The notes under the pieces: generated by a model
Seen by the model: only the letters and a program-made list of their open reading frames with translations
Told to the model about the DNA's origin: nothing
Databases searched by the model: none
In this document: positions 34,325 through 42,695 of the stretch, piece by piece
Layout of the letters: the number at the start of each line of letters is the position of its first letter
How positions within the stretch are numbered: position 1 is the stretch's first letter
Program-made: the position numbers and the translations under genes
Assembly (NCBI RefSeq): GCF_000379725.1
Contig: NZ_KB903620.1
Location: forward strand, 112,663-176,662
DNA length: 64,000 bases
DNA from: Cytophaga aurantiaca DSM 3654
GTDB lineage: Bacteria > Bacteroidota > Bacteroidia > Cytophagales > Cytophagaceae
Direction of reading: 5' to 3'

Positions 34325-35203
34325 TCAATTATTAATAACGTATAAAACTAAGAAACAACTATTCATACACGTTGATGCAATTATATTCATGAACATGGTA
34401 TGTTTAAAATTTGCTTCATTTTGATTTTTAACAACCTTTATAAACCAATAGAAATAATACATCACGATCGGCACAAAGAAAATCTGTATGATATAAAATT
34501 GATTTACTTGGTCATTTGCATTAAAATATAAGAAGTACAAAACATTTGTAATAGCAAACATCAACCCGGTGAATATAAATGTGCCCGCATAACCTAGTTT
34601 ATAGCTTATTGTTACAACACCATCTTTGAGGTCTTGCTGATGCTGATAAATTTGTGTCAATGGATATGCGCCTGCTATCTGAAATGAGCTCCCTAACAAT
34701 AAATACAAAACAGGACCATTTAGTTCCAATCCATGATCTGTAATCCCTGCATAACACATATAATAGGTAAATCCTCCCTGAAAAATAAATACGACAAGAA
34801 AACCAATGTATGGATATTTTTTTAATCTTATTTCTCTCGAGCTATATGCTCTTGATGCCAGTGTGTAAATGAGGATGCATATTGCAAATACAGAATTTAT
34901 AAAAATGAACCCAAGTGTAATCGCGAGTATGTCTATAACCAATGTTACATAATATAATTTTTTTGTAGGTAGCGGAGGTTTTTCCAAGCCACCGATACTT
35001 TCTTCGTCTTTGTCAATATAACTGTTGTATCCATTACTTGAAGGATATACCAGTAAATGCATGATACAAAAAGAAACGAGGGTATTGAAACTGAAGAGTT
35101 CTGCGCCTGACTGACTTAATGCCAATAAAAACAAGGGCATTAAAAAAAGAGAGAAAGGTATTCGTAATAATTTTAACGTGTTTTTGTCAATTAATGCCAT
35201 CAT
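34325..35203 (-). CDS. UbiA-family prenyltransferase of the PKS operon
   Basis: A 292-aa integral membrane prenyltransferase, taken from the ATG at 35203 (a TTG would add five residues). Two Asp-rich prenyl-diphosphate sites are present: NSYIDKDEESIGG (residues ~65-77 region) and YQHQQDLKDG (~185). About eight hydrophobic segments. The family attaches prenyl chains to aromatic or glycerol acceptors in ubiquinone, menaquinone, heme and archaeal lipid pathways. It is the first gene of the operon, so the acceptor is likely the PKS-derived phenol (inference). Confidence 0.88.
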   Translation of the reverse strand: MMALIDKNTLKLLRIPFSLFLMPLFLLALSQSGAELFSFNTLVSFCIMHLLVYPSSNGYNSYIDKDEESIGGLEKPPLPTKKLYYVTLVIDILAITLGFIFINSVFAICILIYTLASRAYSSREIRLKKYPYIGFLVVFIFQGGFTYYMCYAGITDHGLELNGPVLYLLLGSSFQIAGAYPLTQIYQHQQDLKDGVVTISYKLGYAGTFIFTGLMFAITNVLYFLYFNANDQVNQFYIIQIFFVPIVMYYFYWFIKVVKNQNEANFKHTMFMNIIASTCMNSCFLVLYVINN

Positions 35204-35331
35204 TTGTATCCGTATCAAAAACGAGTGTTTTTCAAGTATTAAGATACGTCTTTTAATACAATAGCTCTTATAAAATAACAGTGATTTTTTACAGAATTAG
35301 ACTATTTAATCGTTTTAATTCTTTTAGAATT

Positions 35332-35550
35332 TTAAGGCTCCAGCACTTCGCATACATAACCCCAATTGGAAATCCGCTCTGAAATGCTTTCAATGTGAAT
35401 ATGAGTAGTGCTTTCGATGCGAAGAATTTTATCACAATCTGTAAGATCGAAATTTATTCTGGATTCCGGCATGATCAGAGAAAGGTCGCTGATTATCTTA
35501 TCAGCGACCTCATTATCTGTAACATTCGTTTTAAAAACCTCTACGATCAT
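35332..35550 (-). CDS. Small protein with a heavy-metal-associated-like fold (72 aa)
   Basis: I choose the ATG at 35550, one nucleotide after the stop of the SRPBCC gene, so it is coupled to that gene. It reads MIVEVFKTNVTDNEVADKII, then SRINFDLTDCDKILRIEST, and a last strand WGYVCEVLEP. This beta-alpha-beta-beta-alpha-beta pattern resembles the HMA ferredoxin-like fold, but the CxxC metal site is missing. Function unknown. Confidence 0.6.
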   Translation of the reverse strand: MIVEVFKTNVTDNEVADKIISDLSLIMPESRINFDLTDCDKILRIESTTHIHIESISERISNWGYVCEVLEP

Positions 35551-35551
35551 A

Positions 35552-36076
35552 TTATTTTTTTTCAAGGGCCGCTTTCAAATTCTGTGCATTCTGATTCATG
35601 TCTTTCTTTAACATTTTTTTGATCAACGGAATCATCAGATTCATTGGGAACTCCGTACGTGTATCAAAAACCGTAAGGACTTTCGTTTGATCCGGTTTTA
35701 CCGATTCAATTTTGACATATACCTGACTTACTCCTTTGAACGGTTTTTCAAAACGCAATTCTGTATGGATCAATTCGCCTGCATCAATACGTTTAATTTC
35801 CTGTTCGCCTACTCCAACATCCTTTAGATCACTTTGCCATGCAGTAACAAACCCAACCGTACCATCCACACCTGTATGAGTCAGCTTTATATTCGGATCG
35901 GCCATCATCCATTTGTTGTAGTAGATCTGATTTTTTAACTGAACAACATAATTAAACACTTCATCTTTTGATTTATCGATAACCACTTCTGATTCGATAA
36001 AATATACTTTTGCAGAAGTCGCTGCAAAAATCAAAAGTGATATTATGAAAAGAACAATAAAGAAAATTATTAACAT
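35552..36076 (-). CDS. SRPBCC family protein with N-terminal membrane anchor
   Basis: A 174-aa protein with one N-terminal membrane helix (MLIIFFIVLFIISLLIFAAT) and a START-like/polyketide-cyclase-type fold: SEVVIDKSKDEVFNYVVQL, the GVDGTVGFVTAWQS turn and a C-terminal helix. It is a paralogue of the next gene upstream, with about the same plan. The function is unknown; such proteins bind hydrophobic ligands. Co-transcribed with the small HMA-like gene. Confidence 0.8.
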   Translation of the reverse strand: MLIIFFIVLFIISLLIFAATSAKVYFIESEVVIDKSKDEVFNYVVQLKNQIYYNKWMMADPNIKLTHTGVDGTVGFVTAWQSDLKDVGVGEQEIKRIDAGELIHTELRFEKPFKGVSQVYVKIESVKPDQTKVLTVFDTRTEFPMNLMIPLIKKMLKKDMNQNAQNLKAALEKK

Positions 36077-36106
36077 GATCTCAGTTTTAAGAATCTATAC
36101 CAAAAT

Positions 36107-36628
36107 TTATTTTTCAAGAATGGCCTTCAGATTCGCCATGTTTTTAGTTTGCGCATCGGTAATAAACATTTTACCGACAAAACACATAATGTTGAAAGGA
36201 TAACCGGTATGTCCGTAAAATTCGTTTGTTACCTGAGTTTGATTTTCATTGATCGCTTTCACAATTGTCGCCGCTTTTTGTTCATCTCCATGTCCTTTAA
36301 ACCTCAAGGCTACATCTACACGCTCGCCATCAACCTTTGTAATTTGCTGTTCTCCTTCACCCATTTGCTCACTTTTCCACTGCGCTAAAAAACCAACGGT
36401 TCCATCAATACCCGTATACGTCATAACAATATTGGTATCTTCCATTACCCAGACACTGTAGTTCTCTTGATTCTTAATCAATTTTACATATTCATATACT
36501 TCCTTCTGTGGTTTATTGATCGTTGTTGATACAGAGACAGTATAGTCTTTAGGAATAAACAATGCGATAATCAACAACAACGCAATAAACGCTGCAAGTC
36601 CGATTAAAATTTTCTTTAGAATTTTCAT
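36107..36628 (-). CDS. SRPBCC family protein with N-terminal membrane anchor, paralogue
   Basis: A 173-aa sister of the gene at 35552. It has an N-terminal helix (IGLAAFIALLLIIALFI) and the domain starts VSVSTTINKPQKEVYEYVKL. The YTGIDGTVGFLAQWKSE turn is nearly shared with its paralogue (TGVDGTVGFVTAWQSD), so the pair came from a tandem duplication. Probably in one transcript (gap 30 nt). Confidence 0.8.
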   Translation of the reverse strand: MKILKKILIGLAAFIALLLIIALFIPKDYTVSVSTTINKPQKEVYEYVKLIKNQENYSVWVMEDTNIVMTYTGIDGTVGFLAQWKSEQMGEGEQQITKVDGERVDVALRFKGHGDEQKAATIVKAINENQTQVTNEFYGHTGYPFNIMCFVGKMFITDAQTKNMANLKAILEK

Positions 36629-36689
36629 TTTTTTAAAAATGTTTAAGTTAGAATTAGTTTGTCGATTAAAATTTTTAGATTTATTACTT

Positions 36690-36722
36690 AACTCTCCAAG
36701 GGTTTAAAACCCTTGGAGAGTT
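36690..36722. repeat. Palindromic repeat AACTCTCCAAGGGTTT, copy 1
   Basis: A 16-bp perfect palindromic stem around one A: AACTCTCCAAGGGTTT at 36690-36705, and its complement at 36707-36722. A near-identical copy lies at 39558-39592. On the plus strand it is followed by five T; it sits 25 nt behind a minus-strand stop codon. Confidence 0.7.
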
Positions 36723-36746
36723 TTTGAACAACAGACATTAATAAAA

Positions 36747-37160
36747 TTAATTGTTTTCAGTATACGATTTAAAATTATTTAAAATTGCCTGCCAGCCGGC
36801 TTGCTGCATGTCTCTTGGGTTTTGTGATTCAGGCTCAAACGACTCAACAATTTTTACTGCATCACCGGATGTTGTAAAAACAATTTTTACTTTTCTTCCA
36901 TCACCTATAGTATATTCGATCAATTCATTTGATTGTACCTGATCGTATACACCACCAAAATCAAAGCTGAAACTGCCGTCCTTTGCAGCCATTGTTGTAG
37001 TGAATTTTCCACCTGCTTTTAAATCATTATCCGCTGCAGGTACATGCCAATCCGGTGAAGCCGAACACCATTGTTTAATATGGGCTGGTTCATTCCAGTA
37101 TTTCCATACTTTATCCATGGGTGCATTTACTGTAGCTTCAATTGTAATTTCATTTTTCAT
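36747..37160 (-). CDS. SRPBCC/AHSA1-type protein
   Basis: A 137-aa soluble protein of the activator-of-Hsp90-homologue (AHSA1) type. Marks are TIEATVNAPMDKVWKYWNEP at the start, IKQWCSASPDWHVP, GGKFTTTMAAKDGSFSFDFG and the C-terminal GWQAILNNFKSY. The fold has a hydrophobic pocket; ligand unknown. It is related to the 42108 gene. Neighbours on the same strand are other small conserved proteins. Confidence 0.85.
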   Translation of the reverse strand: MKNEITIEATVNAPMDKVWKYWNEPAHIKQWCSASPDWHVPAADNDLKAGGKFTTTMAAKDGSFSFDFGGVYDQVQSNELIEYTIGDGRKVKIVFTTSGDAVKIVESFEPESQNPRDMQQAGWQAILNNFKSYTENN

Positions 37161-37188
37161 GTTTGTACGTTATTTATATGTAAATGAA

Positions 37189-37599
37189 TTATTTCGTTAG
37201 TCGAACCATGCATCGCACATCGGTATCATTGAGATACCATTCAACACAATAGCCATGGGGGTCAATATTTTTATTTAAAAGGAGCGTATCAAATGCTTTT
37301 CCTATGTCAGAGATTTCTTTCTGATAATTTTCAATTACAATGCTTGTATACGTTCCTTTTTTCAAAACAAGTGTTTCTAATTTAAGTTTTATTGCTTCAC
37401 CATCTGTTAATTCTTCTGCTGCCGCTCTGTAAATTATAGTTCCGGTATTATCCGGGTTTGAAATTCCAAAATATTTTCGCTTATCCGAATACGGAATCAA
37501 TTTATGCAACTTTTGATGAGCCGCTAAAACACCATCCGGAAAAGCATTTGCAACTAGATAAAATACAACAATATCTTTTTCTAAAAAATAATTTTCCAT
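37189..37599 (-). CDS. Hypothetical protein (136 aa), effector-binding-like
   Basis: I do not recognise it with certainty. It begins NYFLEKDIVVFYLVANAFPD and has ELTDGEAIKLKLETLVLKKG, then YTSIVIENYQKEISDIGKAF. This strand-helix-strand plan with Gly-Tyr end is like AraC effector-binding/GyrI-like domains. No DNA-binding domain. It sits between two small conserved genes on the same strand. Confidence 0.55.
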   Translation of the reverse strand: MENYFLEKDIVVFYLVANAFPDGVLAAHQKLHKLIPYSDKRKYFGISNPDNTGTIIYRAAAEELTDGEAIKLKLETLVLKKGTYTSIVIENYQKEISDIGKAFDTLLLNKNIDPHGYCVEWYLNDTDVRCMVRLTK

Positions 37600-37623
37600 G
37601 ATGTATTTTTGAAATGATTTGAT

Positions 37624-37959
37624 TTAAATGCAATACGAAGTTATTGTTTTTATTTTATCATTTTCAAACAGATAAATGTCACAATAATTCACGAAAGCAT
37701 CTTTTCCTTCCGCATCAAAATAACGACATTTCCCTTCAATTACAATCTGTTCATTTGTTTCTATTATATTATTATTTGTTAATTCAGACGACTCCATTTC
37801 CGTTAACATCTTGTCGCAAAAATGGATGATATCCGCCTTACCTTTCAGAACCTGATTTCCGATGATGTTCCATTCGATGTCATCACAAAAATAGGTATAT
37901 ACAGCAGCAAAAGCGCCGTTGGAAAATTTCTGACTTACTAGTCGGTTTGTTGCTTCCAT
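37624..37959 (-). CDS. SnoaL/NTF2-like protein (111 aa)
   Basis: I choose the ATG at 37959; the longer frame would run into the start of the divergent GlxA-type gene. The product has the NTF2/SnoaL fold look: MEATNRLVSQKFSNGAFAAV, DDIEWNIIGNQVLKGKADII, and the long strands with YCDIYLFENDKIKTITSYC. These proteins are often isomerase- or binding-type with unknown ligands. The divergent promoter gap to the GlxA gene is 116 nt. Confidence 0.7.
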   Translation of the reverse strand: MEATNRLVSQKFSNGAFAAVYTYFCDDIEWNIIGNQVLKGKADIIHFCDKMLTEMESSELTNNNIIETNEQIVIEGKCRYFDAEGKDAFVNYCDIYLFENDKIKTITSYCI

Positions 37960-38075
37960 ATCTGTATCTGTCGTTTTTACAATACAAATGTAGCATGCAA
38001 TTCCATATGCCCGGTTGTGCAAAAACGACAAACTGACGGGTTGATTACGACAAATGTTTTGTTTTACTTTACAGC

Positions 38076-39041
38076 ATGAAACACGTGTCCATTTTAGTTC
38101 TTGAAACCGCTGTGCCTGCTGCCATCGTAGATCCAAGGTATATGTTTACTGCAATTAACGATTTTTTGAAGATTGCAGAATTGCAGCCAGCCTTTGATGT
38201 AAAACTCGTTGCGGTTAATAAAGACGTAAAACTTCAGAACGGTCAGATTACTATTCATGCGGATGCTTCTTTAAAAGACATTAAGAAAACGGATCTGATC
38301 ATTATACCTGCCATTGGAGGAAATATTCAGGAAGCATTAAAGCTAAATGCTGCCTATCTGCCCTGGATCACCGAGCACTATAAGAAAGGTACGGAAGTAG
38401 CCAGTCTTTGTATTGGCGCATTTGTGCTTGCTTCTACAGGTTTGTTGAAAGGCAAAACATGCTCAACACATTGGCTGTTTGCAAATGAATTCAGAACCAT
38501 GTTTCCGGATGTGATTCTTACCGATGACAAAATCATCACCGACCAGAACGGCATATACTCCAGTGGTGGCGCCACTTCCTACTGGAATTTGTTGTTGTAT
38601 CTGGTAGAAAAATACACCAATAGAGAAATGGCGATCATGGCGTCCAAATTTTTTTTACTGGAAATGGATCGCAATACGCAATCTCAGTTTGTGATGTTCA
38701 AAGGCCAGAAAGATCACGACGATCTTCCGATTGTGAAAGCGCAGGAGTTTATTGAAAAGCATTATGCAGAAAAAATTACTGTAGATGAATTGGCAGATAA
38801 ATTCGGCATCGGCCGCAGAACCTTTGAACGTAGATTTAAAAAGGCTACAACGAATACGGTGATCGAATACATTCAGCGAGTAAAAATCGAAGCTGCAAAA
38901 AAACAACTGGAATCCGGCAGAAAGACTGTGAATGAAGTGATGTATGATGTTGGCTATACCGATGTAAAAGCTTTTAGAGATGTATTTAAAAAAGTAGCGG
39001 GAATGTCGCCGGTGGATTATAGGAACAAATACAATAAGTAG
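38076..39041 (+). CDS. GlxA-type regulator (DJ-1/PfpI domain + AraC helix-turn-helix)
   Basis: A 321-aa regulator. Residues ~1-190 form the DJ-1/PfpI-like domain, with the nucleophile-elbow Cys in VASLCIGAFVLAS (about residue 113) and ATSYWNLLLYLVEKY. The C-terminal ~100 residues carry the AraC DNA-binding domain: ITVDELADKFGIGRRTFERRF and VNEVMYDVGYTDVKAFRDVF. It is transcribed away from the SnoaL-like gene, sharing a divergent promoter region. Its stop codon falls within a repeat. Confidence 0.88.
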   Translation: MKHVSILVLETAVPAAIVDPRYMFTAINDFLKIAELQPAFDVKLVAVNKDVKLQNGQITIHADASLKDIKKTDLIIIPAIGGNIQEALKLNAAYLPWITEHYKKGTEVASLCIGAFVLASTGLLKGKTCSTHWLFANEFRTMFPDVILTDDKIITDQNGIYSSGGATSYWNLLLYLVEKYTNREMAIMASKFFLLEMDRNTQSQFVMFKGQKDHDDLPIVKAQEFIEKHYAEKITVDELADKFGIGRRTFERRFKKATTNTVIEYIQRVKIEAAKKQLESGRKTVNEVMYDVGYTDVKAFRDVFKKVAGMSPVDYRNKYNK

Positions 39042-39177
39042 TAAGTTTTAAGTAATATGTTTTAAGAACTCGTACATAAATTCTATCTGTTTAGAAATAT
39101 GAATGGATAAATATTTTTAAAAATTAAAAGCGAATCTTACTCTTTGCATTCTTAGAACTTAAAACTTACTACTTATT
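39033..39177. repeat. 20-bp inverted repeat flanking the gap between two convergent genes
   Basis: AATAAGTAGTAAGTTTTAAG at 39033-39052 and its exact complement at 39158-39177. The left arm contains the GlxA-type gene stop and the right arm ends 4 nt from the csaA stop. 105 nt lie between, with no gene seen. Confidence 0.75.
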
Positions 39178-39181
39178 ACAT

Positions 39182-39529
39182 TCATCCGATTCTCAATCCA
39201 TTCTCTACACCTTTATCCATAGACAACAACGTGATTGCTTTGTTGTCTCCAATCGCTCCAAGGATCAGACATTCGCTTTGTATGTTTGCAATTTGTTTGG
39301 ATGGAAAATTTACTACGGCTACAACCTGTTTACCGATCAACTCTTCTGTAGAATATAACACCGTTATCTGCGCAGACGTTTTTTTAATTCCTAAAGAACC
39401 AAAATCAATGTGAAGTTTATAGGCAGGTTTTTTTGCTTCAGCAAATACTTCTGCCTGAATAATTGTACCGACACGAATATCAACTTTTTCAAAGTCGTGC
39501 CAGGAGAGGTTGTTCGTTGACTCGCTCAT
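39182..39529 (-). CDS. csaA: tRNA-binding domain chaperone-like protein CsaA
   Basis: A 115-aa protein with the OB-fold tRNA-binding domain of CsaA, Trbp111 and the MetRS C-terminus. Motifs are DFEKVDIRVGTIIQAE near residue 12 and the KQVVAVVNFPSKQIANIQSECLILG loop (residues ~70-95). CsaA has export chaperone-like activity in Bacillus. The gene is short and monocistronic, between the inverted repeat and the palindrome at 39558. Confidence 0.92.
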   Translation of the reverse strand: MSESTNNLSWHDFEKVDIRVGTIIQAEVFAEAKKPAYKLHIDFGSLGIKKTSAQITVLYSTEELIGKQVVAVVNFPSKQIANIQSECLILGAIGDNKAITLLSMDKGVENGLRIG

Positions 39530-39557
39530 ATTATATTATATTGATTCGTCTTAATTA

Positions 39558-39592
39558 AAGCTCTCCAAGGGTTTGAAACCCTTGGAGAGCTT
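39558..39592. repeat. Palindromic repeat AAGCTCTCCAAGGGTTT, copy 2
   Basis: 17-bp perfect arms around one G (39558-39574 and 39576-39592). The core CTCTCCAAGGGTTT is the same as in copy 1. It lies 3 nt behind the GH3 stop codon. Confidence 0.75.
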
Positions 39593-39594
39593 CG

Positions 39595-41832
39595 TTATTT
39601 CACTTCAAAAGATTGTTTGAATCCGTCTGCTGCATTTGCTGAAACCCATAGATTAAAGGTTCCGGGCTCAATGAGATAAATGCCTTCATTGTTGTAAAAG
39701 CCCAATTCTGAAACAGCTATTGCAAACCGAACTGTCTTTGTTTCTCCTGCTTTTAATTCAACCTGAGCAAATGCTTTCAACTCTCTAACCGGCCTTACCA
39801 GACTTGCCGTTACATCCTGCACATATAGCTGCACAGTTTCCGTTCCGATCCGATTTCCTGTATTCGTAACGGTTGTTGTTACAATTAAACTATCCACCTT
39901 TGTAAGTGTATTTTTTTCAATCGTAGTTTTTGCATACGTAAATCTTGTATACGACAAGCCATAACCGAATGGATATTGCGGTGTGTAACCCGCATCCAGA
40001 TAGTGTGAAGTATTTCCGAGTGAACTCTGCCACGCTTCAATCGGAATGTCTTTAATTCCCACAAACGATGTAGAATCTGCGGGACGGCCCGTATTGGTAT
40101 GATTGTAATAGATTGGAATTTGTCCTACTGTCTTTGGCCATGTCACAGGCAGTTTGCCTGAAAAGTTTTCCTTGCCACTCAATACATCAGCAAGCGCCGG
40201 ACCGGCCATGGTTCCCGGATGCCAGGCCATCACTACCGCAGATATATAAGGCAACAAATGTTCTATAACAATCGGACGGCCAGCCATGATAATTAACACA
40301 ATTGGTTTACCGGCTTTATATAATCTTTTTATTAATTCTTCCTGTGCGCCCGGCAAACGGATATCTGCTCTGGAATGTGCTTCACCGGAAAGAATGGCTT
40401 CTTCCCCTGCAAAAAATAAAACGACTTCAGATTTCTTCGCAGCCTTGTATGCTTGATCAAATATGGCCTGCGATTCATCGCGACTGTATGTTAAACCTGA
40501 AACATAGTTTATGTTTTCAGTGCCATACATGTTGCGTAAGGCAGTTAACGGTGTTTGCGAATCATTTTTATTTCCATCAAAAATCCATGTGCCTAACTGT
40601 TCTTTCGGTGCATTTGCCAGCGGACCAATAACTGCTATTTTTTTCTGAACTGTAAGAGGCAATATATTTTTTTCATTTTTCAACAAGACGAAACTTTTAA
40701 TGGCGGCAGATTTAGCAAGAGCAAGCGATGCAGGATCAAGCAGAGCAAATTTTTCTCTTCCTTCGAAATAGGGATTTTCAAAAATACCTGCACGGAATTT
40801 TATACGTAGAATGTTTTTAACCATTTCATCTAATTCCGCTATAGTAATTTTATTTTCAGCAATCAATGTTTTTAAATGATGGGCGTATGCCTGACTGGTC
40901 ATCTCCATATCCAGACCTGCAGAAGCGGCTTTCAAAGCAGCATCTTTTTCATCCGTGCAATATCCATGTGGAATCATTTCGGTTACCGAATTCCAGTCGC
41001 TTACAACAAAACCTCTAAATTTCCATTCGGTACGCAATACATCTTTTAATAAAAACGTATTGCCTGAAGCAGGTATACCGTTCAGATCATTAAAGGAAGT
41101 CATGAATGTTGCAGCGCCTGCATCTACAGAAGATTTAAATGGTTTGAGATATATGTTGCGCAAGGTGTTCTGTGAAATGCTTACCGTATTGTAATCACGG
41201 CCACCTTCAGCTGCTCCGTATGCTGCAAAGTGTTTGGCACAAGCAAGAATACGGCCGGGCTCAGCCAGATTGTTTCCCTGAAAACCGTTGATGTATGCTT
41301 TGGCAAAAATAGATGCTAAGTACGGATCTTCACCCGGGGACTCTGCAATCCTCCCCCAGCGCGGGTCCCGGCAGATATCTACCATGGGAGCGAACGTCCA
41401 GTTGATGCATCTCGAATACGATTCATTTGCAGCAATCTCAGAAGTCTTTTCGATCAGCGTTGTATCCCAGCTTGCAGCTAAGCCCAACGGGATCGGAAAA
41501 ATAGTTTTGTACCCATGAATCACATCACGCCCAAACAACAGCGGAATGTGATTCGGACTTTCTTCTACCGCGATTTTTTGTATCTGTAACACAAGTGCTG
41601 TATCGGTGAGGTTTAAGATTGCACCAACCAATCCTTTGCGCACCTGATCTTTTAATTCATCCGACAAGCCTTTGCTTCTGCTTGAAGTTCCTTTCAGACA
41701 CAGCTGTCCGACCTTTTCATCCAGACTCATTTTCTGCACCAACGCATTGACTTTATGTTCGATGCTGTCTGTTTGCGCAAAACCTGCAAGAGAAAGAAAA
41801 AATGCGATTGTGAAAAAATACAGTTGCTTCAT
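39595..41832 (-). CDS. bglX: Secreted GH3 beta-glucosidase
   Basis: A 745-aa family 3 hydrolase with a signal peptide (MKQLYFFTIAFFLSLAGFAQ). Domain order is a TIM barrel (~25-370), an alpha/beta sandwich (~385-590) and a fibronectin-like C-terminal domain (~650-745). The nucleophile Asp279 is in GFVVSDWNS; the substrate-binding KHF and GRDVIHGYKT motifs are present; the second domain shows GEAHSRADIRLPG. It likely splits cellobiose or longer beta-glucans in the periplasm. There is no sorting tail. The gene has its own AT-rich leader. Confidence 0.92.
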   Translation of the reverse strand: MKQLYFFTIAFFLSLAGFAQTDSIEHKVNALVQKMSLDEKVGQLCLKGTSSRSKGLSDELKDQVRKGLVGAILNLTDTALVLQIQKIAVEESPNHIPLLFGRDVIHGYKTIFPIPLGLAASWDTTLIEKTSEIAANESYSRCINWTFAPMVDICRDPRWGRIAESPGEDPYLASIFAKAYINGFQGNNLAEPGRILACAKHFAAYGAAEGGRDYNTVSISQNTLRNIYLKPFKSSVDAGAATFMTSFNDLNGIPASGNTFLLKDVLRTEWKFRGFVVSDWNSVTEMIPHGYCTDEKDAALKAASAGLDMEMTSQAYAHHLKTLIAENKITIAELDEMVKNILRIKFRAGIFENPYFEGREKFALLDPASLALAKSAAIKSFVLLKNEKNILPLTVQKKIAVIGPLANAPKEQLGTWIFDGNKNDSQTPLTALRNMYGTENINYVSGLTYSRDESQAIFDQAYKAAKKSEVVLFFAGEEAILSGEAHSRADIRLPGAQEELIKRLYKAGKPIVLIIMAGRPIVIEHLLPYISAVVMAWHPGTMAGPALADVLSGKENFSGKLPVTWPKTVGQIPIYYNHTNTGRPADSTSFVGIKDIPIEAWQSSLGNTSHYLDAGYTPQYPFGYGLSYTRFTYAKTTIEKNTLTKVDSLIVTTTVTNTGNRIGTETVQLYVQDVTASLVRPVRELKAFAQVELKAGETKTVRFAIAVSELGFYNNEGIYLIEPGTFNLWVSANAADGFKQSFEVK

Positions 41833-41922
41833 GAATTTAATTTTAGATCTACGCTGATAAGTATTATTATTTTTCTAGTTCCATTTATTACAATCAGATC
41901 CATTGAAAATTATTTCTGATTA

Positions 41923-41939
41923 CGACCCCAGCGGGGTCG
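41923..41939. repeat. Small palindrome CGACCCC-AGC-GGGGTCG
   Basis: A 7-bp perfect stem with a three-base loop in the gap before the GH3 gene. Its GC core differs from the AT-rich setting. Similar in style to 22505 and 16120. Confidence 0.55.
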
Positions 41940-41974
41940 CATATTTATAGCAAACATATAACATAATAGTTTTT

Positions 41975-42030
41975 TACGCACAATACCGAAGGTATTATTT
42001 GTCTAATAAAATACCTTCGTATTGTGCGTA
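41975..42030. repeat. Long inverted repeat with TACGCACAATACC arms
   Basis: Arms at 41975-41996 and 42010-42030 are complementary over 21 bp with a single-base bulge; the loop is 13 nt. It lies in the 275-nt gap between the GH3 gene and the SRPBCC gene, which contains repeats only and no gene I can support. Confidence 0.65.
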
Positions 42031-42073
42031 TGTTGTTTGAATCTAATATACTATAAATATATCACCCCGAGTG

Positions 42074-42111
42074 AAGTCATGACTTAGTATCAGCTGTAAT
42101 CTGCAGATTAC
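42074..42111. repeat. Two perfect palindromes at the SRPBCC gene 3' end
   Basis: AAGTCATGACTT at 42074-42085 and GTAATCTGCAGATTAC at 42096-42111. The second covers the stop codon and last codon of the SRPBCC gene. No T run. Confidence 0.6.
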
Positions 42112-42563
42112 TTGCCTTCGACCAACGCTTTGATCTGAACCAGAATCGGATTCCAGCCTTCTCCTTTGTTGGATACATCCTGATAACGTTTCTCTCCATC
42201 TGCAACACTTTCAAAACCATCCTGACGTACGGTTAAGATGATATCGTCTCCTTGCTGCTCTAACTTATATGTAACGTTCAAATAATTTGTGGGAATGTCG
42301 GGGTAAGAGGCGAACGGATCAATCACAGTATAAACAAGCTTGTTCGGTGGCTCAATGGCTAAAATTTTTCCTTTCACAAAAACAACTTCTTTGCCGTCGT
42401 GTTGACCGCGCCATAATAAGTCACTTCCAACTTTCCAATCGGAAACGGTTTCACAACCGAACATGTATACTTTCGTTTTTGCCGGATTCACCAATGCATC
42501 CCACACATCTGCAGGTGATGCGTGGATAGAAATTTTATTGGTGACGTTTTTTTGTGGTTGCAT
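42108..42563 (-). CDS. SRPBCC/AHSA1-type protein
   Basis: A 151-aa protein of the same AHSA1 class as the 36747 gene: VTNKISIHASPADVWDALVN near the start, MFGCETVSDWKVGSDLLWRG and the GWNPILVQIKALVEG end. The Trp-containing pocket strands are kept. Ligand or role unknown. It stands alone, downstream of a divergent small gene at 42696. Confidence 0.85.
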   Translation of the reverse strand: MQPQKNVTNKISIHASPADVWDALVNPAKTKVYMFGCETVSDWKVGSDLLWRGQHDGKEVVFVKGKILAIEPPNKLVYTVIDPFASYPDIPTNYLNVTYKLEQQGDDIILTVRQDGFESVADGEKRYQDVSNKGEGWNPILVQIKALVEGK

Positions 42564-42695
42564 GGGCGTACTATTTATAAAATAGTTTTTAATTTAGACG
42601 GAACTTAATTTACACTCTTTTAAAGAACCGTACAAGAAAATAGAATAATAGATCTTATTATTGAAATGTTATTGAATATTAAATATTTTTATCGA

